Shown here one piece after another: positions 35,746 through 48,916 of a DNA stretch of 64,000 nucleotides; the first letter of the stretch is position 1, and every line of letters starts with the position of its first letter. The notes beneath the pieces were generated by a model. It had not been told where the DNA came from, searched no databases, and saw only the letters and a list, made by a program, of their open reading frames with translations. The stretch is taken from contig KN880497.1 in the NCBI GenBank assembly GCA_000934385.1, forward strand, positions 51,722 to 115,721, in the 5' to 3' direction. This stretch comes from Cylindrobasidium torrendii FP15055 ss-10. Taxonomy: Eukaryota; Basidiomycota; Agaricomycetes; Agaricales; Physalacriaceae. Made by a program: the position numbers and the translations under genes.

Positions 35746-38700
35746 ATGGTTGCGTCGACGACAATCAGCGACGTTCGCAAAGCGCTTGCTTCTCTATCGT
35801 CTGCTGTCGCCTCTAAGAAGAAGCCTCCCGTCACGGAGGTCAACCGTTCGCTAACTTTGCTGGTGAGTTGGCTTTTTGGCCCATCGGCACCGCTCATCCG
35901 CGTCAGGAAATCGAGAGGCCCGGCGTACATGTCGTAAATAAGATTGGCCCACTTCTGCGCGCGCCAATGCTTCCTCTTTACCGTGAACACGGGGTTCATG
36001 CGTACAAGTACTGCTCCGCCGTCCTGGATTTCCTCTTTTCTGTCCGCATACCTGCTGCTGCGCGCGACAATGACACAGCATCGGTGAAGGCATGGGAAGA
36101 CGTGCAGGTCTCACTCTTGTTGGGTGTTCTGGTACGTTCTTATCGCACTAATTTGGAATGTCACTGATGGAAAGCAGGATCTAGTGGAGGAGAATCCGTC
36201 TGGTATGAAGCTCATATATGCGTTGTTTTATAGCTCAAAACCTCCCAGAATCGGTCAAGACAGACATTGCGAACTCTCTATACACCATTATAGCACAACA
36301 CTGTTTCCTCTATCCAGTGGATGGACGACAGACTCTTGGCGCTAAACTTCTCGGCACTGTCAGCTCCAATTTCTCATAGGTCTTCGTCTCCTCATACCAT
36401 GGCCCTTAGGCGTATGCAATACTCACAGATACTGCTGAAAAGCACACCGACAATCGCAGGAAGCTTCGAAATGCTGGGATCTTGGGAGGGTAAGCCATAG
36501 ACCATAACTCGTTGAGCACGGCCTAATCCAGACCAGAGAGCGTTTTGGTATCACTTTGGCGCGTTGTGAAGGTATGGTACCCATGCGAAACGATGCGAAA
36601 AGGAGGGATAATACTCATGTTCCGCAGCGTTGCTCGTACTTGACCCGCTCCTTGAGCTGTTTGCCACCATCCTACCCCCAACCTCGGCGCAGGACAAGCG
36701 ACGCGAATTCGTGGAGGCGACATTTGATCCTGCTCACCACCCAAGTGCCGAAGCCTTGCGCAAGATTTTCTTATCATCGGCAATTCTGGAATGGGAAGTT
36801 GTCTGTGCGGAGCTAGTCAAGACCTTGGCCGCTTCAAACCACAAATTGTGCGTATCTGTGACCCTCTGGATCAATATCCTGACTTTCTTTCAGTCCCCAG
36901 CCATTTTTCGTAAACTCTCTGAGTGTTGGCGGACGTGAGCTCAATGTCGGGAATCGACTCTATTTGGATCGGACAGGTCTCGTCGCTAACATCGAGGATT
37001 CTGTATGTCCCCCCTTACCGGTGGTACAAGAATATCGAACTGACTGACCACAGAATGGCGATGTGGATGCGTTCCTCGTCCCCACGTCGACTGTCACAGA
37101 GATTCACCTCACATCTGCACGGAATGACAGCATCAAGATACTTACAGCGGCTCTGAGCGATGCCCCAAAGATAGGAGACGCTCAGAAGAAGGCTGCGAAA
37201 GCAACCGAGATGGTCATTGAGCTGCTGCAGTCAGAAGTTGCAAAGTTTACCGAAGCACTGAAATCAAAGGGACTAGTGAGTGCGTTGTTACCATGTAGCT
37301 TGCACTTCTCATTGTGAACTAGGCTGTAAAGGGACCTGTCCATTCCCGCAAGGTCTCAAAGCTTGCAGAAGACCTCCAACTTGACTTCGATTCTCGTGGG
37401 CTTCCATACAAGGTCAGTTATGCGAGTCTCTGTTCCCGGTCGCGTGCTCACCCCATCATAGGAAAAAGTAGACATCGGTAGGTGCTTTTCCCTCTGCTAT
37501 GATAGACTCTGATTCCCTGTAGTCATGAGCCAGATGACCCCGTCGCCTGTGCATGTCAATGTACCACTCTCTCCGCTCACTCCAGACCCGGAAACGCGGA
37601 TTCATTCCCGTGCCCCGTCGCCGCTTGCGTTGCCTAAGTCAAAGGCAAAGGGTTCGGAAGATGGTAGCCTCGCTCTGTCATGTTTTCAAAAGTCCGAGCC
37701 TAACTTCGTTCCAGCCCCATCTGTATCATCAGCTGTAGGCAAGCAAGACGTGCCGCCCCCCGTATCGGGGAATCTGAAGGGGCATCTCCTTGATGAGACG
37801 TTGTTCGACGATGGTGCCAAACCTCAGCAGGCGAAAGTCATTGATCTTTCCGACGATTCAAACGACTGTGAACCTCCCAAGGCTAACAAGGCCAGCGCAG
37901 CGCAGTCCAAACTTCTACCACGTCGGGCGAAACCTAGTGGCAAGGACGATGTGCCCAGGCCAAAATCTGCTGTCAAGGACAACCAGGCAGAGAAGGAAGT
38001 ACAGAAGAAGATCAAGACCGGCGAGGAAAAGAAGAAACTGCCTGCGACGACCAAAACTGCTGCCGTTAAGGCAACCGCAAAACCGACCAAACGCAAGAGG
38101 GACCTCCACGAGGATGAAGAGGACCGCCAGGATGACGCCCCACCTGCTGCAAAGCGGCGGAAAGCAAAGGATCCTGTTTTCGACAAAGTCGCCCAGCCAG
38201 CAAAACGCGCTTACGGGCGAAAGGCCCGACAATCTTCGCCGCCGCCTGCCCAACCCCCATCCATCCAGTCTGAGCCAGAGGACTCGATTGAGTCGTGTTC
38301 ATCGCCGCCGCCGCGGCCGGTGGCCAAGGCTACGGCTCGAGAAAACCGTGTACGAGGACGGACGAAGGCGAAAAAAGACATGATAGACAAGGCGAAACCT
38401 AAGGAAACGGTGGGCTTGAATAAATAAAACCTAGGGCCATTTTTCTGACAATTGCAGACGGTCCGTCGATCTGCAAGAGCAAAGAAAGTAGCGGAGGTGC
38501 GTATTGGTTCTGTGTGCTCTTGGCTCTCGAGCTAATCATCAACTCGCCGAAGCCTGTCCCAAAGCCTCAAGAGACAGTTCCCTCTCCATCAGTGAACTCT
38601 AAACCGAGTGACCCAGCTTCGCCTCTCCCTAAAACGACGGTAGCTGTTATTGCTTTGCAGTGTGATGGCGAATCTAACCTTCTAATTAAGGCCAGGGCCA

Positions 38701-40761
38701 GCAATGTGGATGTCGACGTTCTGACCAAAGGAGAGAAGAAATTCGACAGCCCTTCGAATGAGCCCCAAGCGGGTTCATTCTCCTCACCGCCTGCTGCATC
38801 GAAGGTTGGCAATGCAGTTACCTGTTATGAGCTCGACTGACTTTGACACAGAAGGAAGTAGTCCATACTAAGCCTAAAGCAAGGGCTCTGAAGAAAACGC
38901 CACCCGTTGAGGCTGCCTCGCCAGAGCATATGCCTGACATGAATTTGTCACCTCTTGCTGGTGTTGTTCGTGCCCCTCTTCGTATTTAGACGTCGTCTAA
39001 CCCTCCTCTCCTGAAGAAGGCTACTTCCAAATCCAAGACTCAGAGGACAATCGCCCCATCGTCCGAAGCTCCCTTCGAAGTAAGTTTACCAACTCCCAAG
39101 GTCAGGGTCGTCATACTCTGCTTTGCTATGCTGAGTACATGCTCATGTATTTGAAGAAGAAGAGTGCAAGGCCAACAAGAAAGGTCATACCTTCTGAGCT
39201 TCAGGCCAAGGCCGCATCATCCGAATTTGCCAGGCCAAAGCGCTTCCCGAATACCATTGTCCCATTGACCGAAGACTCTGAGGTGCATTGAATTGCTGCG
39301 CGCGCTGGCTGGGATTAACTTTCTGGAAGGAAAAAGACAAGCAGAAAGTCGAGCCAAAGCAGAATGTAGTCACGAGAATAGCATCAAAGGTATGGTCTGT
39401 CAGTATGTTGGTTTGTGGACAACTGCTGAAGCACGTTCAGGCTGAGCCTGCGGTTTCGACGTTTGCTTCTCGCGCGCGCACTCCGTCCCCCGAACTCATG
39501 GATGTTGACCCTGTCATTCTTCCGGCTTCTATTCAACGACCTCCTGCCTACAAAAAGGTGTGCCATGGCATTTGGCTTGATCTTTGTTTTTACCATTGAG
39601 GAATACAGATTGCCATGCCCAAGGACAGTACGTCTCCGATAATCGACCTCACGCAGGAGGAATCTCCGAAGAAAAAAGTTGCTCATGCGCGTCTTGGTCT
39701 TAACCTCAAACTGCCTCTAGCAAATCAGGATGCTTCCCTTGACGAATCGCCTTCGAACGCTGCACTCATCCGGTCTAAATCTCGCTCTGTCCGTCCGCTC
39801 GCTCACGACACAAACTCTGTTCCCTTGCCCTCTTCGACGCGTCCTGCTAGTGCTGCGCCGCAGAATCGTCAGCCTTCTGTGATTGATCTGAGTCTCGATG
39901 AAGACAACACGATTGTAGTCGACCCGCCTCTTGTCCGTAAGCTTGCTCCCCTGCGCCTACAGGAGATCAAGAAACTGTCGTCTAAAGATCTGATGCCACC
40001 GCCGTCTTCGAATACTAATCTCCGTGAAAAGCTACCTGTGCCACTCTTGGACGCTCCTCGTACGGAATCACCTTCTGTAGATCGTCAAGAGGATACGCCA
40101 GCACGGAGGACAGCCCGGTTCAAGTTTGCAGAATCAACTCCAGCCAATAGAAGTAGGCACCTTGTGAGTGTGATCAGGGAGAGGCTAACTCTTGCTAGAC
40201 GGGGCCCGCGGGCTGAGCCTATTCGAAGACGTCGATGAGCCAGAATCAGAGGCGTCTGAGGTGTCGGAAATTGTCGAGGTAGGGGCGTCGTTCTGGCAAG
40301 AATTATCTCTGATCTATTGCCTAGGTTCTCAACGATATAAGGGAGGTTCGTGCTTGTGTTCTTGAATTCTTCTGGAATCTCGGGGCTTACTTGCACGAAG
40401 GTCATCGTTCAGCGTATCTCTCGCAAGTTCGATGGTGTACGACAGGAAGTTCGCGTCGGAAAGCAAAGTATCCTCAACGATGCGGCGGCCGAGCTGGAGG
40501 TGATGCGTTCTGCGAGGTATGCTGGTCCATGAACGATACTTTCGTATTTAACTGACATTGTTAAGTGTCGCACACTTCAATGCGTTGATCGACCTCGAGT
40601 CAGAGTACGCTACATATGAGCGGGAGCTTGCAGACGGGTTCCATGCAATTGCATTGGTGAACACACAGGCCGCGGGGTCGTTGAAGGATTTAATGCAGCA
40701 GTTGGACAGGCAGAGTCTGTCGAAGCGTGCTCCTGCAGACCTGCCTCCGTTTGTCTTCTGA
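35746..40761 (+). CDS. Large SYCP2/Red1-like protein, candidate meiotic chromosome axis component
   Basis: About 1,250 residues spread over roughly 20 exons, read by matching phases. The N-terminal part (MVASTTISDVRKALASLSSA ... LLVLDPLLELFATILPPTS) is an all-helical, ARM-like region. It is followed by a beta-rich, PH-like segment (VNSLSVGGRELNVGNRLYLD, DAFLVPTSTVTEIHLTSA) and a helix. The long middle is disordered, Lys/Pro/Ser-rich and contains three SUMO-interaction-like motifs: KVIDLSDDSND, PIIDLTQEES and SVIDLSLDED. It also has basic clusters (KRKR, AKRRKA). The C-terminus is a coiled coil (VLNDIREVIVQRISRKFDGV to LIDLESEYATYERELADG). This order of ARM-like, Spt16M/PH-like, disordered and coiled coil is that of SYCP2, Red1 and ASY3. 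Sequence similarity to these is low in general, so the function is an inference. Confidence 0.5.
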
Positions 40762-41234
40762 GAAACCGTGTCTAGGACTATAATTGCTGTTGTACTTGGA
40801 CTTGTGTTTTACTCTAGGAAGTGAATGTAATGGATGCGAACATGGAAAGTGCTTTATATGCCTCTTGATGAGCATCATGCCGGAATGGGGATTGCATTGT
40901 TCGGCAGTTCGGACCTCGGGTCCATTAGACGGAATGTACAGGGAGACTGCTTGGACGCGACCTGCATGGTCTCTTCACTCCTCACATTCGTTCTCAAGGC
41001 GGCGCGACCAGCATTTCATGGCCGCTCCTTGCACTCACTGACGCGTGGGTCTCCTGTGTCAAAATGGAGCAGTCGGACAGCCAGTCAAGGGTAAGCACCT
41101 GCAGACGTGTTTTTGAGACGTGCCGCTACGGCGTGACCCTGATCACATTGCGTGGACCTTTTCGCTGATTGTGCTATAGATACCAGGCTGTTTGGAGGCG
41201 CGCCTGTTCCTGCCATTCTCTCAACTCGACCACC
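40762..41234. other. Intergenic region
   Basis: Between two plus-strand genes; promoter of the aminopeptidase lies here. No repeat is seen. Confidence 0.45.
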
Positions 41235-44200
41235 ATGATTCCTGATCCTAACCGTCTGCCCCTCAACGTCAAGCCGACACACTACGATGTCACTCTCCAG
41301 ACCGACCTGGAGAACCTCACCTTCACTGGTTACACCAAAATCAAGTGCGTCGGACATGTCATCTTTCATCGCATTGGTTGACCAGTTACAGACTCGACGT
41401 GAAGGAGGATACAAAGTCCATCGTCCTCAACTGCGGCTCAGCGCTCTCCTTCCAGAATGTGTCCGTCGCATCTGTACATACTTAGCATGAGCTGACGATT
41501 TCTAATAGCGCCCTCACGTCGAACACATCCCTCGGAGAGCTCAAGCCCTCCAGCCAGAAAATCGAGGGCGATCGTCTGTCGCTCGAATTCGAGTCGACAA
41601 TCCCCGCAAATTCAACCGCTGAGCTCAAGATTGGACCATTTACATCACCTCTTGGAGACAGCATGACAGGATATTACCGCGCGGCATACAAGAAGGATGG
41701 CGAGAACAAGCACTATGCTCTGACCCAATTCGAGGTGCGCCATCTAGCCGTAGAACCGTGATACCCATTCTCAATACATCCGCAGGCTATAGACGCGCGC
41801 AACGCGTTCCCGTGCTGGGATGAACCGCTTCTCAAGGCTACATTTTCTATCACCATGATTTCGCGCGCCGATACTGTCAACTTGTCCAACATGCCCGCCG
41901 CATCCGAGGATGTATACACGCCAGGAAGCGAGCCCCAGATTGAGCAAGAGATCCCATCTATCAAAGCACTTGACGGCAAGTGGAAGATAACCAAATTCCA
42001 GCCCACCCCAATCATGTCGACGTATATTGTGGCTTTCGCCAACGGCCCCTTCACGTTCCTCGAAGACTCGGTCAAGATGCCCTCTGGAAAGACTGTTGCA
42101 TTAAGGATCTACAGTACGAGTTCTATTTTTTTTTAACTTTCTCCTTTCATGTTCAACATGACTCTAGCGACGCCGGAACTCATACATCAGGCTCAGTACG
42201 CGCTCCAGGTCAAGAAGAAGGTGCTTCCTGTATTCGAAGAGGTCTTCGATGTCGAATTCCCTCTGCCCAAGCTGGACACCCTGGTGGTGCGCATGCTCTC
42301 CTCTTTCCAGACGATTGGCTCACACTTGACATGCAGGCGGAGGACTTCGACGCAGGCAAGTTTCATGGAGCCTGCAAGGCTGCGATTTAATATCACCTAT
42401 AGGCGCTATGGAGAACTGGGGTTTGATCACTGGACGCACCACGGCCTTCCTTTTGGACCCCAAGAGCAAAGATTTGAACGCGAAGAAGCAAGTCTTCTCG
42501 ACGCAGAGTCATGAGGTGGCCCACATGTGGTAGGCAGTCAATTTCAAATGTCAGTACTGCAAAAGGGATCGATATTGACGAACTTACCAAAGGTTCGGCA
42601 ATATCACCACGATGGAATGGTGGAACTACCTTTACCTGAACGAGGGTTTCGCTACCTTGGTGCGCAACTTAAACAATATATCGAGCTCGCCACTGATTAT
42701 TGCTGTAGATGGGCGAAGTCATCATTCCGCACAAGTGTGTATCGTTTCTCATGCTTTGCACTTTCGCTGACAGGCTGCAGGGTGTTCCCCGAGTTCAAAC
42801 CTAGGGCAGACTTCATCACCGACCACCTCGAGCGCGCACTCGCCCTGGACGCAAAGCTCTCCTCGCACCCAATCGAGGTCGAGTGTCCAAATGCTGAAGC
42901 CATCGGCCAGGTATGCGTCGCTGGGACCCATGCCGATGCCCATGCTTACCGTTGGTAGATCTTCGATGCCCTTTCATACTCCAAGGCAGCTTCAGGTATG
43001 TAGTACTTCCCTCATTCCAACCATATCGCTTATGTGTGTGCAGTTCTCCGCATGCTTTCCGACTACGTTGGCGAGGACAAATTCCTCAAGGGTGTTTCCG
43101 TATATCTCAAGAATAAGCTCTACGGCAACGGTATCACCGAAGATTTGTGGCAGGGTATCAGCACGACAACAGGTACCAATGCTGCCTGCACATTCACCTC
43201 CAGAAATAATCTTGCATAGGTCAGGATGTCATCAAGCTCATGGAAAACTGGGTCAAGAAGGTATGTGAACCATCCTCGCTCTTTGATCATCCTTTGACCC
43301 TACGGCAGATTGGGTTCCCGGTCATCACTGTCACGGACAGCGCGAAGGGCATTGAAGTCCGCCAGGATCGATTCTTGGAGACTGGTATTGCTGGGGACGT
43401 TGATAATACGACCATTTGGTGAGCCAGCCCTCGCTGCAAATAGCGATTGTAACTCATGTCCGTGTAGGAACGTTCCATTGAACATACTTACTGCAGATTC
43501 GGCTGGAAAGGCAGTCATTGATCGCACCGCTCTACTATCTGAGCGTTCGCAAACATTCGATGTCGACACCAGCAAGCCATTCAAACTCAACGGAGGCACT
43601 GCGGGGTCATGTAAGTGCACCAGGGCCTTTGAAGCTGGACACTAATGTCACTACACAGACCGGGTCTTGTACACACCTGAACGCCTGGAGAAGATTGCTG
43701 CTGAAGCCGCGAAGCCGGATTCTCTCTTCTCCGTTGAAGACAGGATGGGCTTGCTAAACGACTCGATGGCACTGTCCAAGGCGGGTCTACAAAAACTCAG
43801 CAGTGCACTGACCCTCATCGACAACTTCCGCTCGGAGAAGGAGTGTGAGTGCCCTTATCCTCCATTCGACAACAATTTTGATGTGTCTGTGCAGTCCTGA
43901 TTCTGGATGTCATCGCGGGCAACTTGAGTGGCCTTTCATCTACCTGGTGGGAGTCCAAGGAGATTGTCGAAAATCTCGATGCATTCCGTCAGCAACTATT
44001 TGGCCCGTTGGTCAAGGAGCTTGGGTATGAGTACCCCGACGATGAACCTACCGATATTACTCGCCTGCGTACCACTGTTATTGGACAAGCAGCCTCTGCG
44101 AAACATGAGGGGTATGTTGTCTAGATGGTCTGCTTTTCCTGACTTCTAAGAGCTTTGTAGAGTCATCAAAGAGTTGCAGAGCCGCTTCAAGGCATTCGTC

Positions 44201-44926
44201 GAAACCGGGGACGAGACCAAGATTCCCGCTGCACTTGAGCGCATTACCTACCAAACCGCAGTGAAATATGGAGGCAAGGCAGAGCATGACGCCTTGAAGA
44301 AGATCATAGAGGCTCCCAAGACGCCTGGGGCCAAGATAGCGGCAATGTGGGTAGCTCGAAGGAAACTGCACCGTCGACTGACACGCTAATAGCATCGGGT
44401 TGGGATCAACTCAGTCGCCCGAACTCATTGAGGACACCTTCAAGTACACGATGACTTCTGCACGGGACCAGGACTTTGTCTACTACTTCCGTGGACTTAC
44501 TGCCAACCCGGCTGCGCGCAGGCAAGTTGCGACGTTCTTCAAGGACAACTACGATACGGTATGGTGTTCCATTCGGTCCAGTCAAGGATGAGGCTAACTA
44601 ACACGTTTTAATCAGCTATACGCCCGGTTCAAGAACAACTCGATGCTGCGGTACTTGGTCGAATCCTCATTCAACACGTTATCAACGCAGAAGGACTACG
44701 ATGATATCAAGACCTTCTTTGCGGACAAGGACACGTCGAAATACAACCTTGGCCTGGCACAGACACTTGATACGGTCCGCGCGCGGATCGCGTACATCGA
44801 TGTGAGATTTGAGCCTTCTCTTTGGTATACATTTACTGACGGGTGAATGTTCAGCGCTCAACCGAGGATTTGGATAGTTGGTTGAAAGAGTGGAAGGGAA
44901 AGCAAAACGCGTCTGCACGGTTCTGA
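41235..44926 (+). CDS. M1 zinc aminopeptidase (puromycin-sensitive/Aap1 type)
   Basis: Cytosolic aminopeptidase that trims residues from the N-terminus of peptides. Many exons, about 880-900 residues. It starts MIPDPNRLPLNVKPTHYDVT. The exopeptidase motif GAMENWG and the zinc motif HEVAHMW (HExxH), followed by the distal Glu in YLNEGFATLMGE, are all present; the intervening WFGNITTMEWWNYL is typical. Further C-terminal, PHERT-region residues give ATLIDNFRSEKE-like helices and ERITYQTAVKYGGKAEHDAL. It ends DSWLKEWKGKQNASARF at 44926. The exon before GAMEN ends at 42355 and its intron starts GC rather than GT. No signal peptide is present. Confidence 0.93.
42356..42402 (+). other. GC-AG intron in the aminopeptidase gene
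   Basis: 47-nt intron starting GCAAGT and ending TATAG. Removal rejoins the Ala-Gly codon of GAMEN (GACGCAG | GCGCTATGGAGAAC) in frame. No GT donor in the neighbourhood gives the motif. Confidence 0.8.
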
Positions 44927-45295
44927 GCGATGTTTAATCAGCAAACATACATATAATAATGCAGTAGTGGGACAATGCAATACTTGAATCTTGCGCTTTG
45001 GGAATGAAAGGGTTGTTCGCCACCCCTATTGAGGGTTTAGGCACATGCACCCGTCCAGGGCCCAGAAACCCTAAAGGATGTATTGATCACCACTGTCGTC
45101 AATTAGTACATGTTTCATTGTGCTTAGTCAGGTGATCGAAATGCTTGCGATCGAGAGGGAGCATACATTGTTCTTAAAAGAATATGAATTCTCTTTTGCT
45201 ATGCATGGAGTTTCCATCAGACGGATGCTGTACACCTTACGCCAAGCCTTGAATATTTGAATCATCAACCTGAATACACGTTGAAGCCAAATCTT
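44927..45295. other. Convergent intergenic region
   Basis: Between the stops of the aminopeptidase (+) and the FAD monooxygenase (-). Presumably both 3' UTRs. Confidence 0.45.
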
Positions 45296-47082
45296 TCATT
45301 CCAGCGAAGCATAGCTCCACGCAAAAAGCCTCCCCACGGACTCCTTGAAGAAGGCCTCCGCGCCAGCCGAGATCTTGTCCCCGTCAATCTGAATTTCAGG
45401 AGCGCAGAGCTGGTATAGGCTCTTTGTCAGACGTGTGTCGTCCGAGAGCGCCTGTACAAATGGACGCCGTGCGGCGTCGTATGCGCGGAGTGCCCCTTCT
45501 GTATCGCTTCCTGAGGTCAGAGCAGAGACGATGAGAGGTGCAAGTGTATAGGAGTCCTATACGTTTGACAGTTAGTGATGGGGAAATGGTCAAACCAAGG
45601 AAAACAGACCTCGAGCGCTTGACTTGCCCCTGCACCGAGGTGTGGCGGCATTGCGTGAGCCTGGTCCATGTTTTGTCAGTATTCTACTCGTCAGATGGAT
45701 ATAGGTGAGTTGAAGAGAAGGGCAAAAACTCGAGCCACGTCTCTAGCAAAAAGAGCTTCAAGTGGGAGGACGCACCGCATCTCCGATAAGAGCGACCTTT
45801 CCGTCGGGCGAAACAAAGCTGCTCAGGTGCGGTAGGGCGTACAAAGGAGAGCGAAGTGGATTTGGAGGCATGTGCTGTCTTTTCATTAGCCTCTCTTTCA
45901 AGTTCTGAATTCATCGTCAAGAAAAGACATACGTCGAGCAGCTCTCCTATAACGCCTTCCCAGCCGGAAAACTCTGTCCTAAGGTCCACTGGCGGGCCAG
46001 CAGGGTCCCGCTCGCGAGTGAAGAAACCAACATTGAGGTGTGTACCACCCGAGATGGGATACGATATTACGTGCTGTGGGTCTCGAGCTCAGTCTCACTT
46101 TCTCTACATGACCAGCACTGAACCAGCACACCTTTCCCTTTCCCCCATATATAATGAACCTGTCCGTTCTCACCAAGTGTTCAGCGGGGAGCGTGTTGAC
46201 TGGGATTAGCCCGCGGTAGATGCAGTCCCCAAGGTATTCTGGCGCTGGTGGCTCGCTGTCCGACTTTGGAGGCGCCGCGCCTGCCACCACGCCTGCTGTT
46301 TTACCCGCCGTATTTGAAGGAATCAGTGGCGAGGAAGGCGACTGATGCTGGGTGTACGACGGAGAGAATATCTGGCTTCGGACATTAGAACGGATGCCGT
46401 CTGCACCAATGACAATGTCAGCAGTCGCAATCGCCCCGTTTTCGAAGAAGAGCGACAAAGGGTCTCCCTGGGTAAGCTTGACAAGCCGATGGGCCGTGTG
46501 TGTTCGTGTGTTTGGATTCTCCAGCGCACGAGAAAGCAAGAGACGCTGAAGGTCTTGTCGGTGGAACGAATTCATTGCTGCAACTGGAGGGTGGGACTGT
46601 AAAGGGAAGAAAATCCAGGGCAAACAGCAGCATACCAGATGTAGGAAACGTATGGATTAAATTCCCTTCGGGCTGGTCACTCTTTCTGAATTCCATGGAC
46701 ACTGTCCTCCGAGTGAGCACGAGTGCAGCAGGTCATCATCCAATTCCATTATGAAGGAACGCACCTTCACCAGCGGCCCGGAAAATCACGCCTTCCACCT
46801 CCTGAGAAAGCCCAAGCCGCTCCAGGATGGCAATCGGACGAGGCCACATTCCCATTCCCAGTCCAATCTCGCCGAATTCGCGTGCGGATTCGTAGATGTC
46901 GATTCGGAACGCGGGCGTGGTCGATGAAGCGTTTTGTGAGGTGACGTTCTGGGCTTGGGCCAAAGCGACCGCCAGTGCGAGCCCGGATATTCCTCCCCCG
47001 CTAAATCAGGAATGAGTGAGCTTGGTTGGTGCATGTGGGGGCCAGTGAACGCGTACACGATTGCGATCCGTTTCGATGTCAT
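45296..47082 (-). CDS. FAD-dependent monooxygenase, salicylate hydroxylase-like
   Basis: Flavoprotein aromatic-ring hydroxylase of the PHBH class, about 470 residues on six or so exons. It starts MTSKRIAIV, and splicing joins the dinucleotide-binding GGGISGLALAVALAQAQ. The glycine-rich motif is followed by DIYESAREFGEIGLGMGMWP. The DG-type motif GADGIRSNVRS is present, and the FAD-ribityl motif is VALIGDA-AHAMPPHLGAGASQALED, with its exon junction after GDA. It ends FAWSYASLE. The substrate is unknown, but the GDAAHAMPPH pattern is that of salicylate hydroxylase-type enzymes. It is convergent with the aminopeptidase gene. It is about 16 kb from the luciferase-family gene, with unrelated genes between. 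Confidence 0.85.
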
Positions 47083-47641
47083 TTGGCGAGTTGCTGATGT
47101 GGTGCCGATTTTATGTGAGAGTCAAGATGAGAGTCTCGAGTCTAGACGAGAATTATGAGAACCGGATCAGCTGGCCGAAGGACAACAACCTGACCAAGTG
47201 CCGGCGCATTCTTGCCTATCTAACCGATAATCATTAGTAACCATTCGCATCTATCTAACCATGAATTCAACACGCATTTTGCTTCTCCGGCTTGAAGTCA
47301 AGATTTATCCGAGTCTGTGTCCCAAATTATGGTTGCGATCACTGAGGTCGAGGGCCAGGCCGTAGCACATACCACGTGATCGAGACCGCCATTGATTCTG
47401 AATCCTGATTCTGCTCGACCAGTTTATCTACCTCAGTTCGCGTTGGCGCAGGTTCAGCGGAGTATCTTGGCCGTTAATCAAGCGATTCGGGAAAGCCAAA
47501 AAAGGAGAATGAAAGCTTGAACCCGCTTGACAATGTACTGTACATCACTCATGCAGGCATTATAGCCGTTCGGGTGGGTTATACTTATACGTACATGTGC
47601 TTGCTATGGCATCGGGATTGCAACCTCTCGCACGCCAGCCT
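47083..47641. other. Intergenic region
   Basis: Between two minus-strand genes. No obvious element. Confidence 0.45.
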
Positions 47642-48916
47642 CTATCCAAGCACCCTACTCAATCTGCCTGCAGATGCTAGGACAAGATCACCCTGCTTGA
47701 TCACAACATCCGCCGCCGACGCCTTTAATCCAAGCGTGGGGTTATCAGAGTCTGTAAACATATTAGGGTCATGTCCTTGAATTGGGTTGGGTCTCATACC
47801 TCTGGAAGTTTCCACAATCCGATTCACTCTATCAATCGACGCATTCAGCCGTCCAGATGAAATAAACCTCGCAAGCTCATTATCCACAAAGTCTGCCCGA
47901 ACGCCAAATGCCGTGGCCATACTATCGAGCGTGAGACTCTTGTAGCTCTGGAGCAGCTGCTTGTATGCCAGCACACGCATCTCGCGTGTGTAGAACCGCG
48001 CATGAGGGTTGAGGAAACGTGACGGGATGAGATGCGTTTGTTCGAGCGTAGCCAGCGCGCGGAAGAATTTGTCGTAATGGCATTCGTAGAGCGAAGAGAC
48101 CAATTCTCCGAGTGTAGGGATATCAGGCAAGACAGAGATGACCTCGGGGGAGGATATCAGTTTCTTCTTCAGGTCCACGCGTGACAAGGTGAGGGCAGAG
48201 GATATAACAGTGAGCGCGACAAAGTCGTTGTATGACAGCAGCTCTGTTGCTGTGAACGTTGATATCGCATCCAGAAGGAGACCAGATGCGCGGGAAAATT
48301 GGCGAATGGAGAGGAGATGCAGGCCTTTGTAGACTTTGAGGCGGTTGCGGCGGTCCCAGTCACCGCCCTCGTTAATCAATCTATGTGTAATACCATGTCA
48401 GAAGAGAGAGAGATGGAGAACATCAATGGTCACGCACGTCTCAGCTTTCTCTAATCCCCACCCAATAAGCTCACGGTCGAGCCAGAACAGACCAATACGC
48501 ACAAGGGTGAGCGCGATGTCGATGCGGCTACCCAGCCCCGGTGTCTTCTCCAGTGCAAGCTTCTGCGCCTCTGTCGCTTTCTCCTTCTCTCCAATCTTCG
48601 TCAAGAAATTCGCACGCTCGCGCAACGCGTCGCTGATCTCTGTCTCTCCTTCCATTTCCTCCGCCTTCTTCAGCTTCTCATCAATGGCATCTAGTGATTT
48701 CTTGTTCTGTTCTTGCAACTTCTCCAGTAGTACCGGGTCCGATGGCAGAAGGGCAGATATTGAAGTGTAGTAAGGTGTCATTTCATCTTTCGTTATGGCC
48801 TCGATGAGTTCCTTCTGGGATTCGGCGTGCAAATGCGAAAGCGAGGGAGAGGACAAGATAAAAACATATTGGGGGACACTGAGGTTCGGAATAGGGAGCA
48901 CGACTTCTTCGCTCAT
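47642..48916 (-). CDS. RPN7: 26S proteasome regulatory lid subunit Rpn7 (PSMD6)
   Basis: Structural lid subunit of the 26S proteasome with a TPR-like solenoid and PCI domain. About 390 residues (yeast Rpn7 is about 430). Three exons joined near 48420-48380 and 47810-47765. The N-terminus has LRERANFLTKIGEKEKATEA, the solenoid has LFWLDRELIGWGLEKAE then GGDWDRRNRLKVYKGLHLL, and the PCI part has LLSYNDFVALTVISSALTLS, then YTREMRVLAYKQLLQSYKSL and MATAFGVRADFVDNELARFI followed by SGRLNASIDRVNRIVETSR. The end is QGDLVLASAGRLSRVLG. No anomaly is seen. Confidence 0.93.

Noticed and set aside
45296..47082. FAD monooxygenase as hispidin-3-hydroxylase partner of the luciferase-family gene
   Set aside because: It has the GDAAHAMPPH pattern of salicylate hydroxylases, is 16 kb away, and unrelated housekeeping genes lie between. 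Linkage alone does not support a light-emission cluster.
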